Part shown: positions 1 to 7,558 of the stretch, piece after piece
Position numbering within the stretch: the first letter of the stretch is position 1
Layout of the letters: each line of letters opens with the position of its first letter
DNA from: CAYYJM01 sp964471755
GTDB lineage: Bacteria > Planctomycetota > Planctomycetia > Gemmatales > Gemmataceae
Assembly: GCA_964471755.1 (NCBI GenBank)
Contig: CAYYJM010000024.1
Coordinates: 1 to 38,406 of the forward strand
DNA: 38,406 nt
Direction: 5' to 3'
The notes under the pieces: generated by a model
What the model was told of the DNA's origin: nothing
Seen by the model: only the letters and a program-made list of their open reading frames with translations
Database searches by the model: none
Program-made: the position numbers and the translations under genes

Positions 1-121
1 CCTTCTTCGCCGGCAGGGCCAGCGTCTGCCAGCCCCGATGCGGATGGAGCAGGTACTCGCGATAACCCAGGGAAACCCGGAGCGGCAGGATGTGAATCGC
101 CGAGACGGTACGCAGCTTCAT
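1..121 (-). CDS. 5' end of unidentified protein (partial, runs off window)
   Basis: An open frame starts at an ATG (complement of 119-121) and reads without a stop to the window edge, giving 40 residues beginning MKLRTVSAIHIL. A GGGAAGG stretch about 6-12 bases upstream could be the ribosome binding site. It lies downstream of the hemolysin III-like gene on the same strand, after about 100 bases. The short N-terminal piece resembles nothing I recognise and has no clear signal peptide. The reading frame could be fortuitous, hence the low confidence. Confidence 0.4.
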   Translation of the reverse strand, partial: MKLRTVSAIHILPLRVSLGYREYLLHPHRGWQTLALPAKK

Positions 122-157
122 GGGAGCCTTCCCGCAGAGTGGATGGGGGAAGCTCCC
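122..157 (-). promoter_or_regulatory. Inverted repeat covering the presumed ribosome binding site of the partial gene
   Basis: The arms are GGGAG+CTTCCC (122-126 and 128-133) and GGGAAG+CTCCC (147-152 and 153-157), giving 11 pairs with one bulged base and a 13-base loop. In the minus-strand transcript the 3' arm contains the GGGAAGG that would serve as ribosome binding site, and the ATG follows directly. It could also be read as a terminator for the upstream gene, but there is no T tract. A role in translation control is inference. Confidence 0.3.
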
Positions 158-224
158 GAAGCGGCACCACCTGCACCCAGCGGGAGCTACCATACCCCGA
201 AGATACAGGATTCCCGAATGGGCG

Positions 225-1004
225 TCAACTCCTGATTTCGGCAAATTGGGAAACGGCCACTGGTTCGCTCACGGTTCGTACTTCCACACGCAGGATCTGC
301 GTCGGGTCGTAGGCGGGCAGTGTCTTCGGCACCACATACAACAGCATCATGGCGATGTGGACGGTCGTCCCGGCCATGTCCCAGAGGTGATGCACCTCGT
401 GCGGCCCGACGATCCCCGGCAGGAGGACCGGCCAGTGCAGCACGTCGCCGACACCGCCGAGGGTGTAGAATAAGCCGCCGAGCAGGGCCAGACGTAGACC
501 GCCATACCCGAGTCCACGGACCAGGGCCGGCAACTGCAACACGCCCACCCAGCCCATGGCGATGTAGATTCCCACGGCCACGGGATAGGGCACGCCCGGC
601 AGCAACCACTTGCAGACGATGCCGACCAGGGCCAGGCCCCAGACGGCACTGAGCAGGAACGTCCGGGCGGTGCCCGTCATCAGGACCAGGACCACCGGGG
701 TGTAGCTTCCCGCGATGAGCAGGTAAATGGCGCTCTGGTCGAGCTGGCGAAACCAGTACAGGGACGACTCAGGCAGCACCACGGCGTGATAGAGCGCGCT
801 GGCGAAATAGAGTACCACCATGCTCGCCGTGAAGATGCTCAGGCCGACGACCTTCAAGCGATTGCCGCGTGATAGACGGATGAGAAACAGACCGGCAAAC
901 AGGGCAAAGAAGCACCAGAAGAAGTGCGACGCCGAGGAGACGGGATCACGCAGCGGAATCGGTGCCAGCAACAGACCCAGTGGGAAGGAATGACCGATCA
1001 ACAT
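225..1004 (-). CDS. Hemolysin III / AdipoR-like (PAQR) seven-helix membrane protein
   Basis: The 259-residue product is almost entirely hydrophobic, with about seven predicted membrane helices, the usual size and form of the HlyIII/PAQR family. Family signature residues are visible: SALYH at the end of an early helix, then GDVLHWP and the late HEVHHLWDMAG followed by a further His, the set that would bind a metal at the membrane face. The start was placed at 1004 because GGAGGA lies seven bases before it. The frame is open further upstream, but that extension is polar and lacks a ribosome binding site. Bacterial members have no settled function; the haemolysin name is historical. It is transcribed away from the neighbouring kinase gene, with about 150 bases between the two starts. 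Confidence 0.85.
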   Translation of the reverse strand: MLIGHSFPLGLLLAPIPLRDPVSSASHFFWCFFALFAGLFLIRLSRGNRLKVVGLSIFTASMVVLYFASALYHAVVLPESSLYWFRQLDQSAIYLLIAGSYTPVVLVLMTGTARTFLLSAVWGLALVGIVCKWLLPGVPYPVAVGIYIAMGWVGVLQLPALVRGLGYGGLRLALLGGLFYTLGGVGDVLHWPVLLPGIVGPHEVHHLWDMAGTTVHIAMMLLYVVPKTLPAYDPTQILRVEVRTVSEPVAVSQFAEIRS

Positions 1005-1152
1005 GTCTGATTCCTCCAGGAGCCACTCGGTAACGGACACCAACAAGTTGAGACGCTCTCTAGATTTTAGGTCCGCAAAGTGACCCTGTGACGGAAAATA
1101 ACTCCCGGGAGTCCCGCGACGTGCCGGTACATTCAGCCGCGAAGGAGCGAAC

Positions 1153-2673
1153 ATGCCGAACCGGATCCTCTACCAGATCACCGCGCCGGCGGTCGTGATC
1201 GGTGTGCTGCTCGTGGCGGCCTGCATCGCCGGGGCCTGGGTCGCCAATCGCCTGCAAAACAACCTCCGCGACATCCTGACCGACAACGTCGCCAGCCTCG
1301 AAGCCGCCCAGGAGATGGCCATCGGGCTGCACCGACTCCACTTCATCTGCTTCCTCTACCTGATCGACCCGGCCGACAATCTCCTGCTCGACGTCGAGGA
1401 GCAGGAGACGGTCTTCGCTCGCCATCTGCACGTCGCCCGGAATAACTCGCACTCGCCGCAGGAACTGGCCCTTGTCCAGAAGATCGAGGACGGCTACGGT
1501 CGCTTCCAGTTCGAGTTCAAACGCCTTCAGGCCGAGGTGCGCAATCAGGGCATGAAACGAACCTTTCGCGGTCTGGTCGAGGAGAACCCCATCAAGCACA
1601 TCCTCGAACCGTGCGAACAGCTCGTCGAGATGAACAAGGTCCAGATGGTGCAGACCCGCCATGACAGCGAGGCGCTGAGCTTCTGGCTCGGTGTCGCTCT
1701 GGCCATCGTCGGTCTGGGCGGCCCGGTCAGCGGCATCATCCTCGGCATCGGCATCGCCCGGAATCTGCGCCGCAGCCTGACGCGCCTTAGCGTCCGCGTC
1801 CATGACGTCGCCGAGCGCCTCGAAACGAACCTCGGCACGATCAGTGTCGCCAAGGATTCCGACCTGGCCGATCTCGATGCGCAGCTCGTCCACATTCTCA
1901 GTCGCGTCGAGGAGGTCACGCAGCGGATGCAGGCCCAGGCTCGCGAGATGCTCCGCGCCCAGCAACTCAGTGCCGTCGCGCAACTGGCCGCCAGCATCGC
2001 TCATGAAGTTCGCAACCCGCTCATGCCGATCAAGATGCTCGTCGAGGCCGCCCTGCGCTCGGATCGGCCGCGACCCTTGACGGAGAAGCACCTTCGCGTC
2101 ATCCTGAGCGAGGTGATCCGGGTCGAGAAGACGGTGCAGGAGTTCCTCGATTTCAGTCGGCCACCGGCATTGCATCGCGATCACCACGATCTTCGCGACA
2201 TCGTCCGGCAGGCGCTGGCCCTGGTCAGCGCCCAGGCTCGCCAACTGCGGATCGAGGTGGAGACCGATCTGCCCGAGACGCCGTGTTGCTGCCTGGTCGA
2301 TCGCGAACAGCTGGCCACCGTGCTGGTCAACCTCTGCCTGAACGCCTTCGACGCCATGCCAACCGGCGGCCGGCTGCGTCTGGAACTCCTCCGGGGCCGC
2401 CCGCGCACGGCCGCGCGCAGCCCGCAGGGAGTGTACCGTCTGCGCGTGATCGATACCGGATCGGGTATCCCGCCGGCGATCCTCGAGCAGCTGTTCACTC
2501 CGTTCGTCAGCAGCAAACCGACCGGCACCGGCCTGGGTCTGTGCATTTCTCGACGCATCGTCGAGGATCACGGCGGTCGGCTCGTCGGTGCCAACCAGCC
2601 CGGCGGCGGTGCCTGTTTCACCATCCAGCTACCCCAGGGGGACCCGGAGAATGCCGACACTGCTGGTCGTTGA
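1153..2673 (+). CDS. Membrane sensor histidine kinase (NtrB/AtoS-like)
   Basis: This 506-residue kinase has a membrane helix at about 10-32, an extracytoplasmic helical region at about 33-172 and a second helix at about 176-200. A HAMP-like linker follows, then a HisKA domain with the phosphoacceptor His284 in the motif SIAHEVRNPL. The ATP-binding domain shows the N box NLCLNAFDAM (393-402), G1 box DTGSGIP (434-440) and G2 box GTGLGL (458-463), so all catalytic motifs are intact. AAGGAG precedes the ATG by five bases. Its end overlaps the start of the NtrC-type regulator by 23 bases, so the two form a cognate pair and are probably translationally coupled. The extracytoplasmic domain gives no hint of the signal. 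Confidence 0.93.
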   Translation: MPNRILYQITAPAVVIGVLLVAACIAGAWVANRLQNNLRDILTDNVASLEAAQEMAIGLHRLHFICFLYLIDPADNLLLDVEEQETVFARHLHVARNNSHSPQELALVQKIEDGYGRFQFEFKRLQAEVRNQGMKRTFRGLVEENPIKHILEPCEQLVEMNKVQMVQTRHDSEALSFWLGVALAIVGLGGPVSGIILGIGIARNLRRSLTRLSVRVHDVAERLETNLGTISVAKDSDLADLDAQLVHILSRVEEVTQRMQAQAREMLRAQQLSAVAQLAASIAHEVRNPLMPIKMLVEAALRSDRPRPLTEKHLRVILSEVIRVEKTVQEFLDFSRPPALHRDHHDLRDIVRQALALVSAQARQLRIEVETDLPETPCCCLVDREQLATVLVNLCLNAFDAMPTGGRLRLELLRGRPRTAARSPQGVYRLRVIDTGSGIPPAILEQLFTPFVSSKPTGTGLGLCISRRIVEDHGGRLVGANQPGGGACFTIQLPQGDPENADTAGR

Positions 2674-4156
2674 CGACGAGGAAGCCGTCCGCTACTCGTT
2701 CGAGCAGGTCTTCACCGAGGACACCGTCGAGGTCGTGACTGCGGGGACGGCCGAGGAAGGGCTGGACCTCGCACGGCAGCACAACCCGGACGTCGTCGTC
2801 CTGGACCTGCAACTGCCCGACCGCTCCGGCCTGGACATCCTGCCCGCCTTGCAGGACCTGGACCCGGCCCGACCGGTCATCTTCATCACCGCCCACGGCA
2901 CCGCCGACACCGCCATCGAGGCGATGAAGCAGGGAGCCTTCGATTATCTGGTCAAGCCGGTTCAGCTCGATCATCTCAGCGCCGTTCTGGAGCGAGCCTT
3001 CGCCACGGCGCGGATGATCCGTACCCCGGCCGAGTTGGCCACCGACCCGACGACCGACCGCATCGTCGGCAGCAGCCGCGTCATGCAGGAGATGTGCAAG
3101 CGCATCGGCCGGATCGCCCCCCAGGACGTGACAGTGCTGATCACCGGCGAATCGGGCACCGGCAAGGAACTCGTCGCGCGGGCCATCTATCAACACAGCA
3201 AGCGCGTCAAGAAACCGTTCCTGGCGATCAACTGCGCGGCCATTCCGGAACAGTTGCTCGAGAGCGAACTGTTCGGCCACGAGAAGGGAGCGTTCACCGG
3301 CGCGGATCGTCGCCGGATCGGCAAGTTCGAGCAGTGTGACGGTGGCACGCTCCTGCTCGACGAGATCGGCGACATGCCGGCTCCGCTTCAGGCCAAGATG
3401 CTGCGTCTGCTGCAAGACCAGCAGTTCGAGCGGATCGGCGGCAGCGAGACGCTGCGGACCAACGTCCGGCTGATCGCCGCGACGAATCAGGATCTGGGCC
3501 GACGCGTGGCCGAGGATCGCTTCCGGGCGGATCTCTTCTACCGCCTTCAGGTGGTGACCATCGCGGTGCCGCCGCTGCGCGAACGGCCCAGCGACATCGT
3601 CGAGTTGGCCCACTACCTGCTCTACCGCTACAACCAGCAGCTGCACCTCGACCTGCGCGGCTTCGCTCCGGAGACGCTGGAGGCGCTCCAGGCGTATTCC
3701 TGGCCGGGCAATGTCCGCGAACTTCAGGGGGTGCTGCAACACGCCATGCTGAACGCCTCCGGGCCGCTGATCCTGCCGGAGTTTCTGCCGCCGCAGCTGT
3801 TTCCGCAGGCGGACGCCGACACCACGTCCGACACGCCGACGACGGAGCAGCCGCGCGCGGCACGGGAACCGGGTGAGATCCTCGCCCTGGTGGAGCGACT
3901 GATCGAGACGCATCCGGGCAATCTGCACGCGGCGTTCCAGGCGGCCACAGAGCGAGTTCTGCTGGCGCGCGTCTTCCAGCACACCCGCGGCCATCAGGGC
4001 AAGGCCGCCGAGTTGCTCGGCATCAGCCGGGTCACGCTGCGACACAAGCTCCGCGCCCTGGGCCTCGCCCTGGACAAGGTGCCCACCGAGGTCGATCCCG
4101 AGTCGGCGGCCGGCTCCGCCGATGCGGCCGGCGAGGAGGAGACCGACGAGGGATAA
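2651..4156 (+). CDS. NtrC-family sigma54-dependent response regulator
   Basis: The 501-residue protein has the full three-domain NtrC layout. The receiver domain occupies about 1-120, with acidic pocket Asp8/Asp9, phosphoacceptor Asp52 and Lys102. The AAA+ domain (about 137-370) has Walker A GESGTGKE (166-173), the sigma54-contacting GAFTGA loop (213-218) and Walker B around LLLDEIGD. A Fis-type helix-turn-helix (GKAAELLGISRVTLRHKLRAL) lies near the C terminus. The intact GAFTGA loop predicts activation of sigma54 RNA polymerase. The start at 2651 gives a normal receiver beginning MPTLLVVDDEE, with AGGGGG upstream; an in-frame ATG at 2588 would add 21 residues unrelated to the family. A -24/-12 promoter lies just downstream, before csrA. 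The C-terminal 25 residues are an acidic tail. Confidence 0.95.
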   Translation: MPTLLVVDDEEAVRYSFEQVFTEDTVEVVTAGTAEEGLDLARQHNPDVVVLDLQLPDRSGLDILPALQDLDPARPVIFITAHGTADTAIEAMKQGAFDYLVKPVQLDHLSAVLERAFATARMIRTPAELATDPTTDRIVGSSRVMQEMCKRIGRIAPQDVTVLITGESGTGKELVARAIYQHSKRVKKPFLAINCAAIPEQLLESELFGHEKGAFTGADRRRIGKFEQCDGGTLLLDEIGDMPAPLQAKMLRLLQDQQFERIGGSETLRTNVRLIAATNQDLGRRVAEDRFRADLFYRLQVVTIAVPPLRERPSDIVELAHYLLYRYNQQLHLDLRGFAPETLEALQAYSWPGNVRELQGVLQHAMLNASGPLILPEFLPPQLFPQADADTTSDTPTTEQPRAAREPGEILALVERLIETHPGNLHAAFQAATERVLLARVFQHTRGHQGKAAELLGISRVTLRHKLRALGLALDKVPTEVDPESAAGSADAAGEEETDEG

Positions 4157-4247
4157 GAAGTTGTCGCGCGCGTCAGCTTGTTTCCTCACGAGTGCCCCGA
4201 ATGAGGCCTTTTTCCGTCATTTCTCGGTGTTTTGGGCCTGATTTTTC

Positions 4248-4263
4248 TGGCACGCGACGTGCT
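4248..4263 (+). promoter_or_regulatory. Predicted sigma54 (-24/-12) promoter of csrA
   Basis: TGGCACG (4248-4254), four bases, then GTGCT (4259-4263). The invariant GG (4249-4250) and GC (4261-4262) are separated by exactly 10 bases, as sigma54 promoters require. Only one base of the core (G for T in TTGCW) departs from the consensus TGGCACG-N4-TTGCW. Transcription would start near 4274, leaving a leader of about 50 bases before csrA. The gene just upstream encodes a GAFTGA-bearing sigma54 activator. Confidence 0.65.
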
Positions 4264-4325
4264 TCAGAGTACGGAGTTCAGTTCGCCCCCGGAACGGACT
4301 CGACCTACTACAGTGAGGTGCAGCG

Positions 4326-4529
4326 ATGCTCGTCCTCAGCCGCAAATGTGGAGAAAAAATCGTGATCGCCGAGTCGGGAATCGTCGTGACGATTCTCGAG
4401 GTTCGCGGGCCGAAGGTTCGGCTCGGTATCGAGGCTCCGGCGAACATTTCCGTCCATCGTGCCGAGGTCTGGGCGCGCATCCAGAAGGAACGGGAAGTCG
4501 AGGCTCTGGCCGTGGGCGCACTCACCTGA
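4326..4529 (+). CDS. csrA: Carbon storage regulator CsrA (RNA-binding translational regulator)
   Basis: The 67-residue protein begins with the near-invariant MLVLSRK and continues with the family pattern GEKIVI...V.I.EV.G.KVRLGIEAP....VHR.EV. It therefore has the five-strand dimer fold that binds GGA-bearing RNA hairpins near ribosome binding sites. Length is normal. GAGGTG precedes the ATG by six bases. Upstream lie a sigma54-type promoter and a leader with two further GGA motifs (4291-4293 and 4296-4298, the second within ACGGA), so autoregulation is possible but unproven. A small membrane-protein gene follows after 23 bases and is probably cotranscribed. Targets cannot be read from this window. 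Confidence 0.95.
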   Translation: MLVLSRKCGEKIVIAESGIVVTILEVRGPKVRLGIEAPANISVHRAEVWARIQKEREVEALAVGALT

Positions 4530-4552
4530 ACCGGAGGAGCAAACGGCGAATC

Positions 4553-4870
4553 ATGAGCACCCCTGTGCGCTCCCTGGAGGAACTGCGCCCATCCGGCGTG
4601 GTTCCTGCTTCGTCTGCCGGGTCTTCCCATCCGGACGCGTCGGGCGAGTCGTCTCGCCACCTCGGCCCGACGGTGATTTGCTCTCTGGGGGGACTGCTGC
4701 TCGGCAGCATGATCGGACTGACTCTCGGTGCCGTCCTGGGCTTGATCCTCGGTCTCTACCGGGGCGATCCTTCCAAGGCCCTGGATGGCGCGTTGCTCGG
4801 TGGAGGGGTCTTCGCCCTCCTCGGCCTCGGCTATGGTTACGCTCAGGGCTGCCGCGACCGTCAGGAGTGA
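4553..4870 (+). CDS. Small Gly-rich membrane protein, unknown function
   Basis: The 105-residue product has a polar, Ser/Pro-rich N terminus (about 1-37). Two hydrophobic, glycine-rich helices follow (about 38-66 and 76-98) with GxxxG-like spacing, a pattern seen in helix-packing or glycine-zipper membrane proteins. The start at 4553 was chosen because it follows GGAGGAG, although spacing is long at about 14 bases. The frame is open from 4232, but that part covers csrA. It lies 23 bases after csrA and is probably in its transcript. Its stop codon sits inside a hairpin at the convergent junction. No family recognised. Confidence 0.7.
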   Translation: MSTPVRSLEELRPSGVVPASSAGSSHPDASGESSRHLGPTVICSLGGLLLGSMIGLTLGAVLGLILGLYRGDPSKALDGALLGGGVFALLGLGYGYAQGCRDRQE

Positions 4871-4875
4871 CGGTC
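4856..4875. terminator. Hairpin at convergent gene ends, candidate bidirectional terminator
   Basis: GACCGTCA (4856-4863), loop GGAG, TGACGGTC (4868-4875) form a perfect 8-bp stem. It spans the stop codon of the plus-strand membrane-protein gene and the 10-base space before the end of the minus-strand operon at 4881. Position and symmetry suit a terminator for both directions. There is no T tract, so intrinsic termination is not assured. Confidence 0.45.
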
Positions 4876-4880
4876 TGGCG

Positions 4881-5141
4881 TCAGCCCTGAGCCTCGTTCG
4901 TCTCGACCGGCTCGCTGCCGTTCCCCTGTCGCAGACCGCGATAGATACAGAAGCCAACCACCCCCAGCGCGAGGTAGGGCACTGCCAGCATCAGGTAGAT
5001 GCTCCGGTTGTACGCCTGCGCCTCGCGGAACTGGTCCTTCGCCTCGGCATCGCTGGTCTGCGTCACCGCCTCGCGACACATCGGACAGGCCGGGGCCGAC
5101 CACGGTAGGGCCAGCAGGAGAAACAGGGCCAGAGTTCGCAT
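4881..5141 (-). CDS. Small exported CPMC-motif membrane protein at end of oxidase operon
   Basis: The 86-residue product has an N-terminal signal sequence (MRTLALFLLLALPWSAPA). A CPMC motif lies just after the likely cleavage point, then a charged helix and one membrane helix (about 50-68) with a short charged tail. GAGGAG sits six bases before the ATG; a longer open frame to 5240 overlaps the preceding gene and is not plausible. It is the last gene of the cytochrome oxidase operon, 14 bases after sco1-DUF420. The exported CxxC beside a Sco-type copper chaperone suggests metal or thiol handling during oxidase assembly, but this is inference from position only. Confidence 0.75.
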   Translation of the reverse strand: MRTLALFLLLALPWSAPACPMCREAVTQTSDAEAKDQFREAQAYNRSIYLMLAVPYLALGVVGFCIYRGLRQGNGSEPVETNEAQG

Positions 5142-5155
5142 GATCGTCTCCTCTC

Positions 5156-6217
5156 TCACCCCGTGGCGTACATCCGGTACAGCATCCAGTAGACGACCAC
5201 GCCGGTCGTCGTCACGTAGAGCCAGATCGGCAGCACCCATTTTGCCAGCGGTCGATGTCGGGCGTAATCGCCCGTCCAGCCCAGGTACGCCGTCCAGACG
5301 GCCAGCGGTGTGATGATCGCCGCCAGGACCGTGTGCGACAGCAGGATCGCGAGGTAGGTGTACCGCGCCCAGTCCGGCGCGGTCGGGTTCTGATCCTGGA
5401 AGCGCGTCGCCACGCCTCCCTTCACCACCAGATGAAAGTACAGGTACGACCCCAGGAACAGGGTCGAGATGGCCAGCGTCGTCAGCATGCAGAGGACGTG
5501 CAGGCGAATGGCTCGCCGCCAGATCGCCAGGCCACCGAGGACGAGCAGCAGCGTCGCCACGGTGTTGAGACCGGCGTGGAATAGCGGAAAGTCGAACGCC
5601 GGTGCGGTCAGCGACCGCACGTCCGCCCGGAGGCGAGCCTTCTCCTTCTCCTCATGCTCCCGCGCCCAGGTCGGGTCCGCCGCGACCATCTCGGCGGCCG
5701 CCATGCCGTCGTAGTAGCCGCGAATCCGCCCCGCCTGATCGACCAGGACCAGGCGGATCGAGTGCATCAACTCGCCCGGCTTCTCCCCCGGCCGGGTCGC
5801 TCCGACCTTGAACTGATCCTGCAACAGGCGATCGATGGCCGATTCCTCTCCGGTCAGGAAGAGCCACTTCTCCGGGTCGGCCTGGAACTTCTCGGCGTAC
5901 TCGGCCAGTTCCGCCGCGCGGTCGTGGGCCGGATCGACCGTGAACGTCACCAGACGGAGATCCTTCACGTCCCGCAGATCGGACTGCAACTCGCGCATCG
6001 CTCCGGTGATCTGCGGACAGTGCGACGTGCAGCGGACGAAGACGAACGACGCGATCCAGACCTTGCCGCGCAGGTCGTCCTGAGTGATCGTCTTGCCGCT
6101 GCGATCGGTGAACTGAAACGCCCCCACCGGGCCGAGATCGTCGAGGGCGTGGGCCTGGCCACAGCCGACGAGCGACACCAGGAACAGGGCGAACAGCAGT
6201 CCACGCAGCCTCGGCAT
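5156..6217 (-). CDS. Sco1/SenC copper chaperone fused to DUF420 membrane domain
   Basis: The 353-residue protein joins two parts usually encoded separately. Residues 1-19 form a lipoprotein signal ending LVGC. Residues about 27-190 form a thioredoxin-fold Sco domain with the copper ligands Cys63 and Cys67 (CTSHC, spacing CxxxC) and His152 (MHSIRLVLVD). From about 208 to the end, four to five membrane helices with several His residues match DUF420, a family found next to oxidase genes. Sco proteins deliver copper to the CuA centre of subunit II, which this operon also encodes with all ligands. AAGGGA lies six bases before the ATG. Assembly of this oxidase is the likely role; the DUF420 function is unknown. 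Confidence 0.9.
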   Translation of the reverse strand: MPRLRGLLFALFLVSLVGCGQAHALDDLGPVGAFQFTDRSGKTITQDDLRGKVWIASFVFVRCTSHCPQITGAMRELQSDLRDVKDLRLVTFTVDPAHDRAAELAEYAEKFQADPEKWLFLTGEESAIDRLLQDQFKVGATRPGEKPGELMHSIRLVLVDQAGRIRGYYDGMAAAEMVAADPTWAREHEEKEKARLRADVRSLTAPAFDFPLFHAGLNTVATLLLVLGGLAIWRRAIRLHVLCMLTTLAISTLFLGSYLYFHLVVKGGVATRFQDQNPTAPDWARYTYLAILLSHTVLAAIITPLAVWTAYLGWTGDYARHRPLAKWVLPIWLYVTTTGVVVYWMLYRMYATG

Positions 6218-6218
6218 G

Positions 6219-6572
6219 TCAGATCCCTTGCCAGTCGAAAACGTGATCGGGCACGAAGGCGAGAATGGTCAGGGCCGCCAGGATCAGCACCGGGACAATC
6301 AGGAAGCAAACCTTGCTCCAGTCGGCCAGCAGATGCATGAAGTACAGGGCCACCAGCAGGGCCTTGATGACCGCGACGGAGAGGATGATCCAGAACCCGG
6401 TGACGTGCGTCAGCGAGCCGGCATGGACCATGCCATTCACGACGAACGACGCGGCCGTGAAGATGGCCAGGGCAGCGGCGACGATCATGTAGGCCCGGAA
6501 CAGACCGGGGCCGTGATCGTCGGCGAATCCCAGGGGCTCGGAGTGGTCAGCCGGCAGCTCGGAGGGTTTCAT
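6219..6572 (-). CDS. Cytochrome c oxidase subunit IV (prokaryotic CoxD/CtaF type)
   Basis: The 117-residue protein has three hydrophobic helices (about 25-48, 58-80 and 87-108) after a polar N terminus. The middle pair carries the subunit IV pattern K.LLV.LYFMHL....W. Size and helix number fit the small fourth subunit of haem-copper oxidases, which stabilises the CuB site. It begins ten bases after the coxC coding end, its GTGAGG ribosome binding site overlapping that stop. It ends one base before the sco1-DUF420 start, so the three genes are almost certainly cotranscribed. Confidence 0.85.
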   Translation of the reverse strand: MKPSELPADHSEPLGFADDHGPGLFRAYMIVAAALAIFTAASFVVNGMVHAGSLTHVTGFWIILSVAVIKALLVALYFMHLLADWSKVCFLIVPVLILAALTILAFVPDHVFDWQGI

Positions 6573-6581
6573 GGCCGCGCC

Positions 6582-7550
6582 TCACACGAGATAGAGCAGC
6601 GGGAAGAGGAAGATCCACACGATGTCCACGAAGTGCCAGTACAGGCCGACCAGCTCCAGCGACAGCAGCGAGCGCGGATGCACGAGCTGGCCATCCGCTC
6701 CGAACAGGAGCAGAACGTAGAGCGCGACCAGACCAAGCAGGACGTGCAGCGCATGCACGCCGGTCAGGGTGAAGTAGCACGACGCCCAGAGATTGCCGTG
6801 CGGAATGGCCGCCGGCAGATACAGATCGGGATACTTGTGGGCTACCTCGTTGACGCGCGTGCCAACCTCGGCCGGCGACAGCGGCCGACGGAACGACGTC
6901 TGAATCTGCCCCTTCGGATCGCGCTTCTCTGTCTGGCCGGCCATCGCCGTTTGCAAGGCGTACGCCGCCTGGATCGGCTTGGCCTGCCCGGCCAGGTTCT
7001 CGTCGGTGACGCCGGCGGTGATCGCCGTCAGCCGCTTCCGCACACGTTCCAGGTAGTGGGTCGTCGCCGGTTGCAGATCGCGTTCGCGCTGCTCGCGACG
7101 AGCCTTCTCCACCGAGGTTTCCTCGCCCTTCGGCACGATCAGTTCGCCGATCTGACCGGGCAGGATGCCGTGGGCGAACTTCGCCTGGTATTCGTAGGCC
7201 TTGACGCCGAGGAACGTCGCTCCGAGCAGGAACGTCACCGTCACGCAGAGCGTCGCCCGGTCGTTGCGACCCTGGCTCGCCCAGTAGTGAGCCAGCACGA
7301 TGGTCAGACTGCTCAGGATCAGGACGAACGTGTTCAGCGCTCCGATCCACTCTTGCAGGTGAACGTCGCTCGGCTTCGGCCAGTCGAACGGCACGGTCGG
7401 CGTGCCGCCGCGCAGCACGACGTAGGCTCCGATCAACCCGGTGAAGAACATGATCTCGGTCACCAGGAAGAACCACAGGGCGACCTTGCCGTTGGGCAAG
7501 GGAAGTCCCATGTGAGTCGGCCGGGTGTGTTCGGCGGCAGGAAGGCTCAT
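6582..7550 (-). CDS. coxC: Cytochrome c oxidase subunit III with large soluble insertion
   Basis: The product is 322 residues, well over the roughly 200 of a five-helix bacterial subunit III. The first helices carry ALWFFLVTEIMFFTGLIGAY and NTFVLILSS; the last ones carry the family pattern YFTLTGVHALHVLLGL and LYWHFVDIVWIFLFPLLYL. Between the EYQAKF segment (about 120) and the ASCYFTLTG helix (about 245) lies about 120 residues of charged, non-membrane sequence. That is the normal place for a short loop, so this is an insertion, not a fusion at an end. The ATG at 7550 follows the ctaB stop by eight bases; a longer frame would run into ctaB. The ribosome binding site is weak, suggesting coupling to ctaB. 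Confidence 0.92.
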   Translation of the reverse strand: MSLPAAEHTRPTHMGLPLPNGKVALWFFLVTEIMFFTGLIGAYVVLRGGTPTVPFDWPKPSDVHLQEWIGALNTFVLILSSLTIVLAHYWASQGRNDRATLCVTVTFLLGATFLGVKAYEYQAKFAHGILPGQIGELIVPKGEETSVEKARREQRERDLQPATTHYLERVRKRLTAITAGVTDENLAGQAKPIQAAYALQTAMAGQTEKRDPKGQIQTSFRRPLSPAEVGTRVNEVAHKYPDLYLPAAIPHGNLWASCYFTLTGVHALHVLLGLVALYVLLLFGADGQLVHPRSLLSLELVGLYWHFVDIVWIFLFPLLYLV

Positions 7551-7558
7551 GGTCGGTC

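Noticed and set aside
225..1004. Calling the HlyIII-like protein a virulence haemolysin
   Set aside because: The family name is historical; the seven-helix PAQR fold with metal-site His residues gives no evidence of toxin activity.
1060..2571. 503-codon open frame antisense to the sensor kinase gene
   Set aside because: It is the complement of a kinase with all motifs intact; its product is a Gln/Asp/Leu-rich sequence without domains, a usual shadow in GC-rich DNA.
2618..4189. 523-codon open frame antisense to the NtrC-type regulator
   Set aside because: Shadow of a gene with full receiver, AAA+ and HTH motifs; no family features of its own.
4184..4213. Possible intrinsic terminator after the NtrC-type gene (CCTCA...TGAGG followed by TTTTT)
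   Set aside because: Only a 5-bp stem with a 13-base loop; too weak to list, though the T run is noted.
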